Positions 41,454 to 49,272 of a stretch of DNA of 64,000 nt are shown one piece after another (position 1 is the first letter of the stretch; the number at the start of each line of letters is the position of its first letter). Under the pieces are notes generated by a model. That model saw nothing but the letters and a program-made list of their open reading frames with translations, was not told the origin of the DNA and did no database searches. Made by a program: the position numbers and the translations under genes. This DNA comes from an uncultured Prevotella sp. (GTDB lineage Bacteria > Bacteroidota > Bacteroidia > Bacteroidales > Bacteroidaceae): positions 62,001 through 126,000 of the forward strand of contig CABQKA010000004.1 in the NCBI GenBank assembly GCA_902464615.1, in the 5' to 3' direction.

Positions 41454-42264
41454 GGTCTATGCGGCTTATTTTTCGCCGACACATACATCGCGCACTGTTG
41501 CGCAGGCAGTCGCAGTGGGGACGGAGTTGCCGTGTTGTGAGCTGGATGCGACTATGGAGCCTTTGTCCACTCCGCCGATGACGCCGGACGACTTGCTGAT
41601 TGCGGCAGTGCCGGTTTATGGCGGGAAAGTTGCGCCTCTGGCATTGAAGCGCATGGCGGCGCTTGCCGGGAACGGGACGCCGGCTTTGGCTGTCGTGGTC
41701 TATGGAAACCGGGCATTCGGCCATGCCGCTGTGGAGTTGTCTGCCTTTTTGAAGGAACGGGGCTTTTCGGTGGTCGGCGTGGCTGCTTTTGTGGGCGAAC
41801 ATTCCTATTGCTCCGTCGAAACGCCCATCGCCCCAGGCCGCCCGTCGGCTGCGGACCAGCGCGACGCCCGTCGGCTGGGGCAGGAGTTTGTAGCCAAATT
41901 GCGCTGGGGAAAGGTGGATTCAGTGCGTGCGTCGCGTTTGAAATGTCCGCCCAGTGGATGGCTTAATCAGTTGCGCTTTGTCAGGTTTGTCTTGGGTTAT
42001 CGGCGCGAAATGGCGCGCCGGCCTAAACAACTGCTTCCTGTGGCCGACCCTGCCCGCTGCGTGGGCTGCGGGCTTTGCGTGCGGGAGTGCCCGACTGGCG
42101 CCATAACGCTCGGCAAAGAACTTGAAACCAATGCGGCCAAATGCATACGGTGCGCGGCCTGTGTGAAGTGCTGCCCGCACGGGGCACGCAGCTACGCTAC
42201 GCCCTTTGCTCCCGTCTTGGCGCGCAATTTCGCCCGGCCGAAACGCAATGTGTGGGTGCTTTGA
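41440..42264 (+). CDS. Flavodoxin-like protein with two 4Fe-4S clusters (EFR1-type ferredoxin)
   Basis: A 274-residue electron carrier. The N-terminal flavodoxin-like domain (VYAAYFSPTHTSRTVAQAV; AAVPVYGGKVAPLAL near 50-64) would bind FMN, and the C-terminus has two 4Fe-4S motifs, CVGCGLCVRECP (about 205-216) and CIRCAACVKCCP (about 237-248). Such EFR1-type proteins donate electrons to unidentified partners. It overlaps queC by 14 bases and precedes queF by 33, so it is in the queuosine operon. It might supply reductant for a radical-SAM or epoxyqueuosine-reductase step; QueF itself uses NADPH. That role is inference. Confidence 0.87.
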   Translation: MQMNKVYAAYFSPTHTSRTVAQAVAVGTELPCCELDATMEPLSTPPMTPDDLLIAAVPVYGGKVAPLALKRMAALAGNGTPALAVVVYGNRAFGHAAVELSAFLKERGFSVVGVAAFVGEHSYCSVETPIAPGRPSAADQRDARRLGQEFVAKLRWGKVDSVRASRLKCPPSGWLNQLRFVRFVLGYRREMARRPKQLLPVADPARCVGCGLCVRECPTGAITLGKELETNAAKCIRCAACVKCCPHGARSYATPFAPVLARNFARPKRNVWVL

Positions 42265-42297
42265 GCCTTATAGTTTAGATGTAGATAATAAGAAGAA

Positions 42298-42753
42298 ATG
42301 AGAATAGAAGAGAATTTGAAAGCTTTGGGCAAACAGACCCGATACCGTGACGACTATGCGCCGGAAGTGCTGGAAACCTTTGCGAACAAACACCCCGAGA
42401 ACGACTATTGGGTGCGCTTTAATTGCCCCGAATTTACAAGCTTATGCCCCATTACAGGCCAGCCCGACTTCGCAGAAATCCGCATCAGCTATTTGCCGGG
42501 AGAGCGTATGGTGGAAAGTAAAAGCCTTAAACTTTACCTGTTCAGCTTCCGCAATCACGGCGACTTTCACGAAGACTGCGTGAATATAATCATGAAAGAC
42601 CTTGTCCGCCTCATGGACCCCAAATATATAGAAGTCACAGGGCTTTTTACGCCGCGTGGGGGCATCAGCATTTATCCTTTTGCCAATTATGGACGTCCCG
42701 GTACGAAATATGAGGAACTGGCGGCCTACCGCCTGCGGCAGCACGATTTGTAG
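42298..42753 (+). CDS. queF: NADPH-dependent preQ0 reductase QueF
   Basis: Reduces the nitrile of preQ0 to preQ1 with two NADPH. The 151 residues are the short unimodular form. The catalytic cysteine is Cys50 in FTSLCPITGQPDF with the proton-donating Asp at 57, and the NADPH signature ESKSLKLYLFSFRNH (about 78-92) and NHGDFHEDC follow. The last gene of the queuosine operon, 33 bases after the EFR1-type gene. Confidence 0.97.
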   Translation: MRIEENLKALGKQTRYRDDYAPEVLETFANKHPENDYWVRFNCPEFTSLCPITGQPDFAEIRISYLPGERMVESKSLKLYLFSFRNHGDFHEDCVNIIMKDLVRLMDPKYIEVTGLFTPRGGISIYPFANYGRPGTKYEELAAYRLRQHDL

Positions 42754-42791
42754 GCCTCTGTCTCAGTGTCGGGCAATACAGCCTGGAAGGG

Positions 42792-43241
42792 TCATTGCTT
42801 TTCCAGTTTCTCCCAAAATTCGTTCAGGTCATTCTCCAGGCCTTTCATCAGTTCGCCGTCGAGGATGACGACATCGTCGTCTACGAGATATAGTTCCGCA
42901 ATCGTTTCGTGTTCTTCATCGACCAGCACGAATGAATATGGCTTGAGGACATTAAGCTGTTCCCATGTGCTTTTGAATTTGGCGATACACTGGCGTAGCG
43001 GCGCTTGAATATCTTCGTAAAAATGTTCGTCAGAATTGTTGAGCCACTCTTCGACAACGCAGCGCGTCAGCTCTTCGTCATTGTCATCGAAGGCAAGCAG
43101 TTCGCCGCTTTCCTGCTTCACTTGAAGATGGATGTCTGTGAAGTGGGGCTCAAGACTGTTTTCAGAAAGTTTTGCGGCTACCTTGCGCAATGCCCGGTCA
43201 ATTTGTTGTAAGGTTTGTTCGGAAGCTGTCATTTTGTCCAT
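42792..43241 (-). CDS. Acidic conserved hypothetical protein
   Basis: A 149-residue cytoplasmic, strongly acidic protein with no signal or membrane segment. It has regular alpha and beta stretches (EQTLQQIDRALRKVAAKL, EWLNNSDEHFYEDIQAPLRQCI, IAELYLVDDDVVILDGELMKGL). I do not recognise a domain; proteins of this size and composition occur in Bacteroidales without a known role. The frame is open to 43316, but the -7 element at 43259-43266 lies downstream of that, so ATG 43241 (MDKM) or 43232 (MTAS) is the start. Divergent from the hexosaminidase gene. Confidence 0.72.
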   Translation of the reverse strand: MDKMTASEQTLQQIDRALRKVAAKLSENSLEPHFTDIHLQVKQESGELLAFDDNDEELTRCVVEEWLNNSDEHFYEDIQAPLRQCIAKFKSTWEQLNVLKPYSFVLVDEEHETIAELYLVDDDVVILDGELMKGLENDLNEFWEKLEKQ

Positions 43242-43258
43242 ATTGCGAAAGTGTAGTG

Positions 43259-43266
43259 CAAATATA
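43259..43266 (-). promoter_or_regulatory. Bacteroidetes-type -7 element for the acidic protein gene
   Basis: The minus strand reads TATATTTG, an exact TAnnTTTG match, 18 bases before ATG 43241. Confidence 0.5.
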
Positions 43267-43360
43267 CTATATTTCTTTAGCAATAGCTCCACTTGTTTTC
43301 TAAAAAAAGGCAGCATCGCAGAAAAAGTGATTTTGCCGTCGGAGATAAGGGAAAATCCTA

Positions 43361-43368
43361 TATATTTG
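43361..43368 (+). promoter_or_regulatory. Bacteroidetes-type -7 element for the hexosaminidase gene
   Basis: TATATTTG, an exact TAnnTTTG match, 30 bases before ATG 43399; it decides this start over the longer open frame from 43132. Confidence 0.6.
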
Positions 43369-43398
43369 TACGCAAGAATCGCAGCTCAATCATTAAAT

Positions 43399-45426
43399 AT
43401 GAAAAATATCCTGTCTAAAAGTTTGCTGGGCATGTTTTACGTTTTGTCCGGACTACCGCTGTCAGGCCAGCAGTTATTACCGCTTCCAAAGCAGGTCGAT
43501 TGGACTCCCGGGGCTTTCCGCCTGGATCGTTCCTGCCGCTTCGAGGCAGCAGCTCCTGCAAGTGAGGAGATGCTCCAATGGTTCCCCTTTTTGAAATGTT
43601 CTGCGTCAGGGGCGCAGCCTGCCGCGGAGGCCGTCTTGCAGTTAACTCCATTGACGGGCACGGAATCGCCCGAAGCATACCGGCTGCGCATCGTTCCCGA
43701 TACCATTGAGCTGTCGGCTGCTTCTGCTGAAGGATTTCTTCAGGGCAGTCGGACCTTGCGCCAATTGGTAGCTGGCGACAGCCTGCCTTGCTGTCTCATA
43801 TCCGATGCCCCTGCCTTCGCCTGGCGCGGCCTGATGCTCGACGTCTCCCGCCATTTTTTCCCGCTTTCTTTCCTGAAGAAGCAGGTCGACGTCATTGCTT
43901 CCTATAAAATGAACAGGCTGCATCTGCACCTCACGGATGCTGCCGGTTGGCGTATGGAAATCAAGCGTTATCCGGAACTGACGCGTGTGGCCGCCTGGCG
44001 TAAGGACTCTTTGTGGAAAACGTGGTGGAACGGTAGCCGCCAGTATGTGGAGGAAGGCACTCCCGGGGCTTATGGAGGATATTATACGCAAGAGGAGTTG
44101 CGCGACCTTGTGGTCTATGCCCGCCAACGGGGGATTACCATCGTTCCCGAGATTGAGATGCCCGGGCATTCTGAGGAAGTGCTTGCAGTCTATCCGGAAC
44201 TGTCGTGCACCCATGAGCCTTATGCCCAAGCGGATTTCTGCCCTGGTAACGAGGCTACGTTCCGTTTCCTTGAGCACGTGTTGGATGAAGTCATGGCCGT
44301 GTTTCCTTCGCGCGATATCCATATCGGTGGCGACGAAGCGGCGAAGCGTTCGTGGGGCGAATGCCCGCTGTGCCGCAAGCGTATGGCTGACGAAGGCTTG
44401 AAAGATGTCAATGGTTTGCAGGCTTATTTCGTCCGTCGTGTGGGGGAATATCTGAAAAACCATGGCCGGCGGCTGGTGGGCTGGGACGAAATCATTGCAG
44501 ACAGCCTGCCGCACGGTGCCACCGTGATGCTGTGGCGCGACACGGCTTTCGTGCACGACGCCGCCCGCCGCGGTTATGAGGTCGTCTTGGCCCCCGGGCG
44601 CTTTTGCTATCTGGATGCTTACCAGGACGCTCCGCCTTCTGAACCAGAGGCCATCGGCGGCTTCAGGCCGCTGTCCCATGTTTACAGCTATTCGCCTTTG
44701 AGCCATCTCTCTGCCGACGAGCGCCGGCACATTCGTGGCGTGCAGGGAAACCTGTGGACCGAATACATCGCAACGCCGGAACACGTGGAGCACATGCTTT
44801 ATCCCCGTTTGCTGGCTTTGGCCGAAATCGCCTGGCATGGAAGCCCCGCTTCCAGTTTCGATGATTTCCGCCGCCGCGCCGTCGCTGAGACGCAGCGGCT
44901 CCGGGCAGCGGGTGTCCATGCCTTTGACCTGACCCGCGAGAAAGGCGACCGCCCCGAGTCGCTCCGGCCTGTCCTTCACAAGGCGCGTGGAGCTAAGGTG
45001 ACATACCGCTACCCGTTCAACACCACTTATGCCGCAGCCGGCGACTCGGCGCTGACCGACGGTTTGTGCGGGGGATGGGACTATGCAGCGCCTTCTGCAT
45101 GGCAGGGATTCATTTCCGGTAAGCGTTTCGATGTGGTCATAGACCTTGGCCGCGTTGTTCCGGTGGAGCGTATCCTGACGCATTTCTTTCAAGCCAGCGG
45201 CGTGGAAATCTTTTATCCGGCGCGCTTTGCCATTTCCGTCTCGTCCGACGGGGAACATTACGTCACGCTGACCGACCGACGCCAGACCGTGGAGAAATTC
45301 GCCAAGCCCAGTGTGACGGAAATGGGGTGGGACGGTCCTGCCACGCCGGCACGCTACGTGCGTGTGCAGGCTGAGCCTGGCGAGTACGGCGGCTGGATTT
45401 TTACGGACGAGGTAGAGGTCTATTGA
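43399..45426 (+). CDS. Exported GH20 beta-N-acetylhexosaminidase
   Basis: Releases terminal GlcNAc/GalNAc from glycans using substrate-assisted catalysis. The 675 residues start with a signal peptide (MKNILSKSLLGMFYVLSGLPLSG). A GH20b N-terminal domain follows (LLPLPKQVDWTPGAFRLD), then the catalytic barrel from WRGLMLDVSRHFFP to the DE pair in HIGGDEAAKRSW (Asp312-Glu313). YDEGT-type loop residues and WDEIIADSLP are also present. The C-terminal 150 residues resemble an F5/8 or discoidin-like sugar-binding domain (VPVERILTHFFQASGVEIFYP). It acts in the periplasm or on the surface. A terminator overlaps the end of the converging gene. Confidence 0.92.
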   Translation: MKNILSKSLLGMFYVLSGLPLSGQQLLPLPKQVDWTPGAFRLDRSCRFEAAAPASEEMLQWFPFLKCSASGAQPAAEAVLQLTPLTGTESPEAYRLRIVPDTIELSAASAEGFLQGSRTLRQLVAGDSLPCCLISDAPAFAWRGLMLDVSRHFFPLSFLKKQVDVIASYKMNRLHLHLTDAAGWRMEIKRYPELTRVAAWRKDSLWKTWWNGSRQYVEEGTPGAYGGYYTQEELRDLVVYARQRGITIVPEIEMPGHSEEVLAVYPELSCTHEPYAQADFCPGNEATFRFLEHVLDEVMAVFPSRDIHIGGDEAAKRSWGECPLCRKRMADEGLKDVNGLQAYFVRRVGEYLKNHGRRLVGWDEIIADSLPHGATVMLWRDTAFVHDAARRGYEVVLAPGRFCYLDAYQDAPPSEPEAIGGFRPLSHVYSYSPLSHLSADERRHIRGVQGNLWTEYIATPEHVEHMLYPRLLALAEIAWHGSPASSFDDFRRRAVAETQRLRAAGVHAFDLTREKGDRPESLRPVLHKARGAKVTYRYPFNTTYAAAGDSALTDGLCGGWDYAAPSAWQGFISGKRFDVVIDLGRVVPVERILTHFFQASGVEIFYPARFAISVSSDGEHYVTLTDRRQTVEKFAKPSVTEMGWDGPATPARYVRVQAEPGEYGGWIFTDEVEVY

Positions 45427-45432
45427 GTCCGG

Positions 45433-46236
45433 TCAGGCTTGTGGCGCCTCCCCGTCGTTCAGCGACGGGAAGGCGCCGTCTTTTGTGCGGTCCAGCGGCC
45501 GGAAGCGGATGGCCGACCTGACGGCGGTGAGGCCTCCTGTCTTTTTTATTTCCACGGCGAAATCGAACGGGGAAACCTGGTCTACGTAAAAGTCGAGCCA
45601 CTCGCCGCAGTAGGTCTCCATGCAGTAGGCCATTTCAATGCGCTCTACGGCACAATTGTCGAACGTCTGTTTGGAAAACAGGTCGAGAACCATTTCAATG
45701 TAGCGGATGGAGTTGACGTGGCCGTTGATGTCGATGTCTGAGTAAAACGTCGGGCGGCGGTGCAGCGGGGTGCGGCTTTTTATGCGGATGCGGCCCGGCC
45801 CTTGGATAGGCAATGGGCGGTTTGCCACCACGGCGCCGGAAAATCCGCCGTCGGGCAATGCGGCCAGGTCGACCGGTTGGCGGGAGTCAATGTCAATGAG
45901 CGCCCATACCGTGTAGGCATATCCGTAGGCCGTGCCGTCCGGCGCGGTGAAAGAGTAGAGGCGGTCCGTGAACTGCCGGTATATGGCGCTTATCCAGGTG
46001 TTGAGGGTGTACGATTCCCATGTGCGGGGCATTTGGTTCAGTTCGACGACCAGTCGGGAAAGTACCCAGACATGGTGCCGGCGAATCATGGCATCGTAAC
46101 CGTAACCGATGCTTCCTGCGTGCAGGCTGGCACAGCGTAGCAGGTGGTTGCCCAGGCTTTGCCAGGAGAGGCTGCCCGTATAATCTTCGGAAAACGGTTC
46201 GACGGTGAAGTTGTAGTGTCCTGTCCTCGTGTCCAT
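45433..46236 (-). CDS. Acyl-ACP thioesterase
   Basis: Hydrolyses acyl-ACP to free fatty acid (FatA/B-like double hot-dog fold). The 267 residues begin MDTRTGHYNFTVEPFSEDYTG. First hot-dog: GSIGYGYDAMIRRHHVWVLSRL (about 44-65) with TWISAIYRQF. Second: SDIDINGHVNSIRYIEMVLD (about 170-189), where DxNxHVN is the catalytic-site region, and ERIEMAYCMETYCGE. The start is ATG 46236, since the longer open frame extends through the promoter. It faces the hexosaminidase gene, and the 3' end doubles as that gene's terminator. Confidence 0.87.
   Translation of the reverse strand: MDTRTGHYNFTVEPFSEDYTGSLSWQSLGNHLLRCASLHAGSIGYGYDAMIRRHHVWVLSRLVVELNQMPRTWESYTLNTWISAIYRQFTDRLYSFTAPDGTAYGYAYTVWALIDIDSRQPVDLAALPDGGFSGAVVANRPLPIQGPGRIRIKSRTPLHRRPTFYSDIDINGHVNSIRYIEMVLDLFSKQTFDNCAVERIEMAYCMETYCGEWLDFYVDQVSPFDFAVEIKKTGGLTAVRSAIRFRPLDRTKDGAFPSLNDGEAPQA
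45443..45484 (+). terminator. Terminator inside the end of the thioesterase gene
   Basis: GGCGCCTCCCCGTCG (45443-45457) and CGACGGGAAGGCGCC (45463-45477), 15 bp with one mismatch, then GTCTTTTG on the plus strand. It lies in the last 15 codons of the leftward thioesterase gene and probably ends hexosaminidase transcripts. Confidence 0.65.
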
Positions 46237-46305
46237 AGTGCTTGTGTCTTTTGAGGCTTCGTTCCGGCGCGCGCGGCCGCGCTGTGCGGGCAGAGCGCCG
46301 TATTG

Positions 46306-46313
46306 CAAAAATA
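46306..46313 (-). promoter_or_regulatory. Bacteroidetes-type -7 element for the thioesterase gene
   Basis: The minus strand reads TATTTTTG, an exact TAnnTTTG match, about 70 bases before ATG 46236. Confidence 0.5.
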
Positions 46314-46373
46314 GCGAATAATCCGCTAACGTACAACTGCCGGACGCGCTTTGCGCGGCGACTTTTTTCTCCG

Positions 46374-46432
46374 CAGGGCCTTAGCCTTGTAAAAATTCGC
46401 CCTATTCCCGTCGCCACGGGCCTTATGCCCGT
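46374..46432. repeat. Intergenic quasi-palindromic element, copy R7 (degenerate)
   Basis: Units CAGGGCCTTAGCC (46374-46386), GCCCTATTCCCGT (46399-46411) and ACGGGCCTTATGCCCGT (46416-46432). The last is a full 17-bp quasi-palindrome, but there is no long stem as in the other copies. Between the divergent thioesterase and the 84-residue gene; the rest of 46237-46562 holds only promoters. Confidence 0.6.
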
Positions 46433-46526
46433 TCTTCTCCGGACGTCTGTGCCGTCTGCGCACCCGCAGCAGGCGGCTATATCGTTAAAACCAAGCTGCA
46501 TGGCGTCCTGTTCGGGCAAAAATGAG

Positions 46527-46534
46527 TAACTTTG
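46527..46534 (+). promoter_or_regulatory. Bacteroidetes-type -7 element upstream of the 84-residue gene
   Basis: TAACTTTG, an exact TAnnTTTG match, 28 bases before ATG 46563. Confidence 0.55.
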
Positions 46535-46562
46535 CCGGGTCAAACGTGGAGTTGCAGAGGTT

Positions 46563-46817
46563 ATGATGGAGTATAAGAAGAAATATACAGTCCGGGAGAT
46601 GCAGGAGCTGGCCGGATGGTTTCAGCGCCATGCCGCAGAGTTGCCCGACACATTGCAGCTCGATGATGCCGCATTCTATAGCGATTTGAGATTTACCGTC
46701 GAAGGCTTTTTCAGTGTCTATGAGCAACATGGGGAAAAGCCTTCCTTTTCGGGAGAAATATACCAGTTGTTCCGCATCAAGGAACGGCTGGTGGAACTTG
46801 GCATAGCCGACGACTGA
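46563..46817 (+). CDS. Small conserved hypothetical protein (DUF6965-like)
   Basis: An 84-residue soluble protein, mainly helical (VREMQELAGWFQRHAAELP; TVEGFFSVYEQHGEK; IYQLFRIKERLVELG). It resembles small Bacteroidales proteins grouped as DUF6965, with no assigned function. Its own promoter lies at 46527-46534. ATG 46563 or 46566 may start it. A 121-base gap without a visible terminator leads to the SGNH-MBOAT operon. Confidence 0.65.
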   Translation: MMEYKKKYTVREMQELAGWFQRHAAELPDTLQLDDAAFYSDLRFTVEGFFSVYEQHGEKPSFSGEIYQLFRIKERLVELGIADD

Positions 46818-46938
46818 GCCGGAGCGGACCCCCGCCGGAGAGAGACCCGGCCGCGATGCTTGCCCGGTGCGGATTTTGCCGCAGCCCTGCATCCGGATTT
46901 CCGAAACAATGTTTTACCAATAGACAGCAAAGCAAATC

Positions 46939-48306
46939 ATGAAGAACGGCGTATGCCGCACAGCCTTATTCCTGTGCCTGGTAGTTGTGGCCCTGCTGGC
47001 GCTTCGCCTTATGCCGGCAGCCAACGTGGCGGGACACGATATGGATTCCGTGGATTTCCTTTCGGACGTGATGGCGGAGCCTGAGCCAGAGCCGGAACTG
47101 CCGGCCCCGCCTGCTGTTGTACCCCAAGAAAAGGCCAAGGCGCAGGCCGTCGTACGGGACACGTGCCGGCCCGGGATGGTGTGTATAGAGGACTATGCGG
47201 CCGACTCTTCGCGGCATGGCATGCTGGCGTTCTATCGCGCGTTGTCTGCCCGCGCGGAGCTGGGCCGGCCTGTGCGTATCGCCTATTTCGGCGATTCCTA
47301 TATAGAGGGCGACATCCTGACGGCCGATTTGCGCGCTTACCTGCAACGGCATTTCGGCGGCTGCGGCGTGGGATTTGTGGACATCGCTTCACCTTTTACC
47401 AAACTCCGCTCCTCCGTGGGCCACAGCGCCTCGGGCTGGACCGAACACAATGTGCTGGAAAAAGGCGGTTGCGACCGTGCCTTGCTGGGCATCAGCCAGC
47501 GCTACGCCATACCTTCGGAAGGAGCTACCGTGACCTATCGCGGCGTGCGCGATTATGCCCGCCTGGATAGCTTCGACGTGGCCACACTTTACCTGGCTTC
47601 CGCTTCGTCCCTCTCCGTGAGCGTCACGCCCGATGCCGCCGAAGCTGTGGAATATGCCACCGCCGGAACCGGGAAAGTGGAAGCCGTGGCAGAGCGGGGC
47701 ACAATGGGCAAGGTGCGTTTCCGCCTGGACAATGTAGGCCGCGCCGTCTGCTACGGCGTGGCGCTCGAAGGCACACGCGGTGTCACGTTGGACAACTTTT
47801 CGCTTCGCGGCAGTAGCGGCGTTCCCTTGGCCTCGGTTCCGGAGACCCATCTGGCCCAGCTCAATGCGGTGCGGCCTTATGACCTCATTGTGTTGCAGTT
47901 CGGGCTGAATGTGGCTTCAAAGAAACAGTTGAAGTACGATGCCTATGTGCGCCAGATGCGCCGTGTCGTGGACCACTTGAAACGTTCCTTTCCGGAAGCG
48001 GGCATCCTCATCGTCAGCGTGGGCGACCGTGAGGACCGCATAGACGGGGAACTGCGCACCATGCCAGGTGTCAAGGCGCTTGTCCGTTACCAGCAGAACC
48101 TGGCCGCGGAGGAAGGAGTAGCCTTCTGGAATCTGTACGAAGCGATGGGCGGCGAAGGGGCTATACGCCGCATGGCGCAGGCATCGCCCCCGGAGGCGGG
48201 CAAAGACTACACGCACATTAACCGCCGGGGAGGTAAACGCATAGCCGGCATCCTTTATAAAGCCATGCTTCATGGCTACGAACAATATCAGCAGCAAAGC
48301 AGATGA
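46939..48306 (+). CDS. SGNH/GDSL-family exported acyl-esterase-fold protein
   Basis: A 455-residue membrane-anchored protein: one N-terminal helix (TALFLCLVVVALLALRLM), an acidic Pro-rich spacer (EPEPEPELPAPPA), then an SGNH fold. Block I is IAYFGDSYIEGD (about 115-126), with Ser in GDS. A block III-like FGLNVAS follows, and the C-terminal catalytic Asp/His is in DYTHINRRGG near 425. A jelly-roll domain sits between. Such proteins partner MBOAT enzymes in moving O-acetyl groups onto surface polysaccharide, like AlgJ/AlgX or PatB. The next SGNH gene overlaps it by four bases. Confidence 0.82.
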   Translation: MKNGVCRTALFLCLVVVALLALRLMPAANVAGHDMDSVDFLSDVMAEPEPEPELPAPPAVVPQEKAKAQAVVRDTCRPGMVCIEDYAADSSRHGMLAFYRALSARAELGRPVRIAYFGDSYIEGDILTADLRAYLQRHFGGCGVGFVDIASPFTKLRSSVGHSASGWTEHNVLEKGGCDRALLGISQRYAIPSEGATVTYRGVRDYARLDSFDVATLYLASASSLSVSVTPDAAEAVEYATAGTGKVEAVAERGTMGKVRFRLDNVGRAVCYGVALEGTRGVTLDNFSLRGSSGVPLASVPETHLAQLNAVRPYDLIVLQFGLNVASKKQLKYDAYVRQMRRVVDHLKRSFPEAGILIVSVGDREDRIDGELRTMPGVKALVRYQQNLAAEEGVAFWNLYEAMGGEGAIRRMAQASPPEAGKDYTHINRRGGKRIAGILYKAMLHGYEQYQQQSR

Positions 48307-49256
48307 TGAATACTAAGTTTAAGAACATAAAGTGGATTCTGATTACAGCCTTCGGGCTGGGGTATTTTGTGGCGACGGCCACTGCCGGACCGGAATATGG
48401 ACCCGGCGACGAACTGGGCGCGGCCGATGCCGTCGAGGCGGCCCGGCCCAGCAGCAGGTGGCAGCCTGTGGAAGTGGACAGCTCGATGCCTTCTTCTTTC
48501 AGGGACAGGAAGCCGAACGTCATTAACCGGGCCGATGCGCTTTATGGGGTATTCGACATACTCTGCCACAGCGGCCGTCCGCTTCGTGTCCTTCAGCTGG
48601 GCGATTCGCATGTGGCTGGAGGCGATTATCCGGCAGCAGTGCGCAGTACGCTCGAGGAGGCTTGGGGAAAGGCGGAGAACGATACGGCCGGATATGGCAT
48701 CGTTTATAAATATATAGCCCGCAACGGGGCGACGGCGGCGCAGTTTGCCACGACAGACCGGATGAAACAAGTGGCTGCCGCATGTCCCGACCTCATCATC
48801 CTGTCGTTCGGAACGAACGAATGCCACGGCATGGGCTATCGCGAGGAACTGCATCGCGTACAGTTGGAGGATTTTTATGAAATGTTGTGTGAAACATGTC
48901 CCGAGGCAATCGTCATGATAACGACTCCTCCCGGCGATTATCTGACCTCACGACGGGTGACTTACGTCAGGCGCAGCAAGGGGGGGAAACGCCGCCGCGT
49001 GGTCCGTTCCAACTCTAAGGTAAATCCGATGAGCGCACGTTGCGCGGCGGCTCTGGAAAGTTTCGGAGCAGAGCACAACTTGGCTGTATGGGATTTGAAT
49101 ACGATAGTGGGCGGAGACGTCGCCGTGCGCAATTGGACGGCAGCCCACATGATGCGTCCGGACCGCATACATTTCACCGCAGAGGGATACCAGCTGCACG
49201 GCCGTTTGCTGGGCGAAGCTATCCTGCATGCTTATAACGACTATTTGACGCACTGA
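48303..49256 (+). CDS. Second SGNH/GDSL-family exported protein
   Basis: A 317-residue protein with an N-terminal signal anchor (WILITAFGLGYFVATATAG). Block I is VLQLGDSHVAGGDYP (about 97-111), block III SFGTNECHG (about 165-173) and the Asp-His pair DRIHFTAEGY near 290, so the catalytic triad looks complete. It overlaps the upstream SGNH gene (ATGA) and is followed 16 bases later by the MBOAT gene. Predicted periplasmic O-acetyl transfer to a glycan, with the MBOAT supplying acyl groups across the membrane. Confidence 0.85.
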   Translation: MMNTKFKNIKWILITAFGLGYFVATATAGPEYGPGDELGAADAVEAARPSSRWQPVEVDSSMPSSFRDRKPNVINRADALYGVFDILCHSGRPLRVLQLGDSHVAGGDYPAAVRSTLEEAWGKAENDTAGYGIVYKYIARNGATAAQFATTDRMKQVAAACPDLIILSFGTNECHGMGYREELHRVQLEDFYEMLCETCPEAIVMITTPPGDYLTSRRVTYVRRSKGGKRRRVVRSNSKVNPMSARCAAALESFGAEHNLAVWDLNTIVGGDVAVRNWTAAHMMRPDRIHFTAEGYQLHGRLLGEAILHAYNDYLTH

Positions 49257-49272
49257 AAGCCTTCGCTGTTTT

